NCBI GenBank assembly: GCA_051873875.1
Contig: JBJEFI010000112.1
Coordinates: forward strand, 1-7,464
Source: JBJEFI01 sp051873875
GTDB taxonomy: Bacteria > Bacillota > Bacilli > Bacillales > Bacillaceae_G
Direction of reading: 5' to 3'
DNA length: 7,464 nucleotides
The translations under genes and the position numbers were made by a program. Shown piece by piece: positions 6,119 to 7,464 of the stretch. Below the pieces are notes generated by a model. It was not told where the DNA came from. It did not search any database and worked only from the letters and a program-made list of their open reading frames with translations. Numbering within the stretch: the stretch's first letter is position 1; each line of letters starts with the position of its first letter.

Positions 6119-6190
6119 CCCTCCGTTTGTATGTGTAGATTAAGCGTTGTCCTTAACGGAGGTTGTAGTCACTACTACTCCATTAAGGAC
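6119..6190 (-). promoter_or_regulatory. Putative translational attenuator: alternative hairpins covering the permease ribosome site
   Basis: In the minus-strand transcript, segment 1 GTCCTTAATGGAG (6190-6178) overlaps the last codons and stop of the leader ORF. It pairs with segment 2 CTCCGTTAAGGAC (6161-6149) over 13 bp with one G-T wobble, around a small inner TAGT/ACTA stem. Segment 2 also contains CCTCCGTT (6162-6155), perfectly complementary to AACGGAGG (6127-6120), which is the permease ribosome site. The two pairings exclude each other. No T-run follows, so this would act on translation rather than as a terminator. A ribosome held at the leader stop would cover segment 1 and free segment 2 to mask the site; the true direction of control is inferred only. 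Confidence 0.6.
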
Positions 6191-6239
6191 GTAGAAGTGC
6201 TACTGGTACATCATTTTCAAATAATGGATTTAAACACAT
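6183..6239 (-). CDS. Leader peptide of the EamA permease (18 aa)
   Basis: A small ORF coding for MCLNPLFENDVPVALLRP, with ATG at 6239 and TAA at 6185-6183. The ribosome site AGGAGGG (6252-6246) is among the strongest in the window and sits 6 nt before the ATG. Its stop codon lies inside segment 1 of the attenuator hairpin, and the permease ATG is 71 nt further on. The peptide is proline-rich and ends Arg-Pro-stop, as does E. coli TnaC, whose ribosome stalls at the terminal proline when tryptophan binds. Whether this peptide stalls and on what signal is unknown. I do not recognise it as a named leader. Its call rests on the ribosome site and its placement, since the length alone would be chance. 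Confidence 0.6.
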   Translation of the reverse strand: MCLNPLFENDVPVALLRP

Positions 6240-6314
6240 GTATTTCCCTCCTATCTTTTTAACTTTATATATATTGCATCATTCAAGCTTCGATTATTGC
6301 CATTAAGTATCGTT

Positions 6315-6343
6315 ATTATAATTGAATTTATTGAAACAGTAAA
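6315..6343 (-). promoter_or_regulatory. Promoter of the leader-permease transcript
   Basis: Reading the minus strand, TTTACT (6343-6338) and TATAAT (6320-6315) are 17 bp apart. Initiation near 6308 would give a leader of about 70 nt before the small ORF and about 200 nt before the permease ATG. The rest of the divergent intergenic stretch (6253-6463) shows no gene. Confidence 0.6.
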
Positions 6344-6419
6344 TGATATATCTGATTTTTCAGTTAACTAAATAAACATAAATATGTAACATTTTCTCTT
6401 TCAATTTTATGGGAATAAA

Positions 6420-6430
6420 TATGATATAGT
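6420..6430 (+). promoter_or_regulatory. Candidate -10 region for the YqjM-like gene
   Basis: Overlapping TATGAT (6420-6425) and TATAGT (6425-6430) lie about 35-40 bp before the ATG. No good -35 box is found at 16-18 bp from either. A small inverted repeat, ACATA-aa-TATGT (6376-6387), lies upstream and could be an operator, though it is short and AT-rich. Confidence 0.35.
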
Positions 6431-6463
6431 GGAATTGAGCACATTTATAGGGGGGACTTTATA

Positions 6464-7464
6464 ATGGCAAAACTTTTTCAAGAAATCGAAATTAATGGAT
6501 TAAAATTGAAAAATCGAATTGTAATGGCACCAATGGTAATGAATAGCAGTGATAATTTAGGATTAGCAAATAATTTTCACCTTGTTCATTATACAACTCG
6601 GGCAGTAGGGGGCGTTGGCGCAATTATTATTGAAGCCACTGCAGTTGAGCCACGAGGAAGAATTACGAATGAAGATTTAGGAATTTGGAGTGACGAGCAT
6701 ATTGAACCATTAAGTCGCATCGTTTCGGAATGTAAAAAATATGGTGCAAAAATAGGTATTCAATTAGCACATGCAGGACGAAAATGTCAGGTATTAGATG
6801 AACAAAGTATCGCTCCAAGTGCAATTGCATTTGATCAAAGTTATCGTATGCCAAATGCAATGACGAGAGAAGATATTCAAGTTGTAATTGAAGCTTTTAA
6901 ACAAGGAGCGAGAAGAGCGAAAGAAGCAGGCTTTGATTTCGTTGAGATTCATGGTGCACATGGTTACTTAATTAATGAATTTATGTCACCGCTTACGAAC
7001 ACACGAGCAGACGAATATAAAAATAGAGCTACTTTTTTAGGGGAAATTGTGAAAAGTGTTCGATCTGTCTTTGAAAAACCAATTTCTCTTCGTGTGAGTG
7101 GATATGAATATAGAGAAGGTGGCAATACACCGACAGAAGTTGGGAATATTATAAATGAAGTGAAGCAATTTGGAATTGATATGGTTCACGTAAGTTCTGG
7201 TGGAGTTGTACCAGCTCCTATCGATCCGTATCCAGGGTATCAAATTCCATTTGCTGAAAAAATAAAAGAAGTAACAGGGTTACCTGTCATTGGCGGTGGC
7301 TTAATTACAGAGCCAGCAATGGCAGAAGAAATAGTGGAAAGTGGTAGCTGTGACATGGTCTTTTTTGCACGTGAATTGCTTCGTAATCCATATTGGCCAT
7401 TACATGCGGCAAAAGTGTTAGAAGCAGACATAGAGTGGCCGAAGCAATATATTCGAGCAAAAAA
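6464..7464 (+). CDS. Old Yellow Enzyme family NAD(P)H:flavin oxidoreductase (YqjM/NamA-like), 3' partial
   Basis: An FMN-dependent TIM-barrel enzyme. The family reduces activated C=C bonds of unsaturated carbonyl or nitro compounds with NAD(P)H, often in electrophile detoxification. 333 codons are present with no stop; B. subtilis YqjM has 338, so only the last few residues should be missing. Conserved are KNRIVMAPM (16-24), QLAHAGRK (100-107), the substrate-binding pair His163/His166 with Tyr168 in EIHGAHGYL, Arg210, ARELLRNP (302-309) for FMN phosphate, and QYIR (328-331) matching the arginine finger of YqjM-type dimers. It departs from YqjM in having Val25 and Asn27 where YqjM has Cys26 and Tyr28, and in losing most of the GGSPENR motif (only KNR at 186-188). 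It may therefore be a divergent paralogue with altered redox tuning or substrate. The ribosome site AGGGGGG is 8 nt upstream. Confidence 0.88.
   Translation, partial: MAKLFQEIEINGLKLKNRIVMAPMVMNSSDNLGLANNFHLVHYTTRAVGGVGAIIIEATAVEPRGRITNEDLGIWSDEHIEPLSRIVSECKKYGAKIGIQLAHAGRKCQVLDEQSIAPSAIAFDQSYRMPNAMTREDIQVVIEAFKQGARRAKEAGFDFVEIHGAHGYLINEFMSPLTNTRADEYKNRATFLGEIVKSVRSVFEKPISLRVSGYEYREGGNTPTEVGNIINEVKQFGIDMVHVSSGGVVPAPIDPYPGYQIPFAEKIKEVTGLPVIGGGLITEPAMAEEIVESGSCDMVFFARELLRNPYWPLHAAKVLEADIEWPKQYIRAK

Overview
The window looks like chromosomal DNA of a low-GC Gram-positive bacterium, most likely a Bacillus of or near the B. cereus group. The grounds are AT-rich coding and intergenic sequence, strong AGGAGG-type ribosome binding sites, Bacillus-like proteins (PutB/FadM, YrpC and YqjM types), and four copies of a roughly 155-bp structured intergenic repeat that I recognise from memory as bcr1-like. 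The species assignment is inference; no search was run.

Layout. 1-389: tail of an upstream transcription unit, holding a shortened repeat copy (56-165) and a terminator (211-264). 390-1706: CNNM/CorC-type membrane protein, ended by a terminator at 1814-1859. 2011-3769: a sigma-A-type promoter, proline dehydrogenase (2075-2992), a short MscS-like channel (3016-3570), a full-length repeat in the 3' UTR and a terminator; this reads as one operon. 3770-4290: two more repeat copies and a possible promoter, leading into glutamate racemase (best start 4312, end 5103). A bidirectional terminator (5109-5144) separates the racemase from a convergent EamA-family permease (5164-6111, minus strand). 6464-7464: an Old Yellow Enzyme (YqjM-like) gene, divergent from the permease and cut by the window edge a few codons short of its expected end.

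The genes are mostly housekeeping or membrane-transport functions and do not form one pathway. Two things go beyond ordinary annotation. First, the permease has a roughly 200-nt 5' leader with an 18-codon ORF (MCLNPLFENDVPVALLRP) behind a strong ribosome binding site. A 13-bp hairpin overlaps the leader's stop codon, and its 3' arm is also perfectly complementary over 8 nt to the permease's own ribosome binding site. This is the architecture of a translational attenuator ending in Arg-Pro-stop, and I know of no description for this gene. Second, four same-orientation repeats, three of them within about 700 bp, show compensatory base changes, a clean 48-bp slippage deletion, and positions between genes and their terminators or in a gene leader. 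They are therefore probably transcribed as structured RNA.
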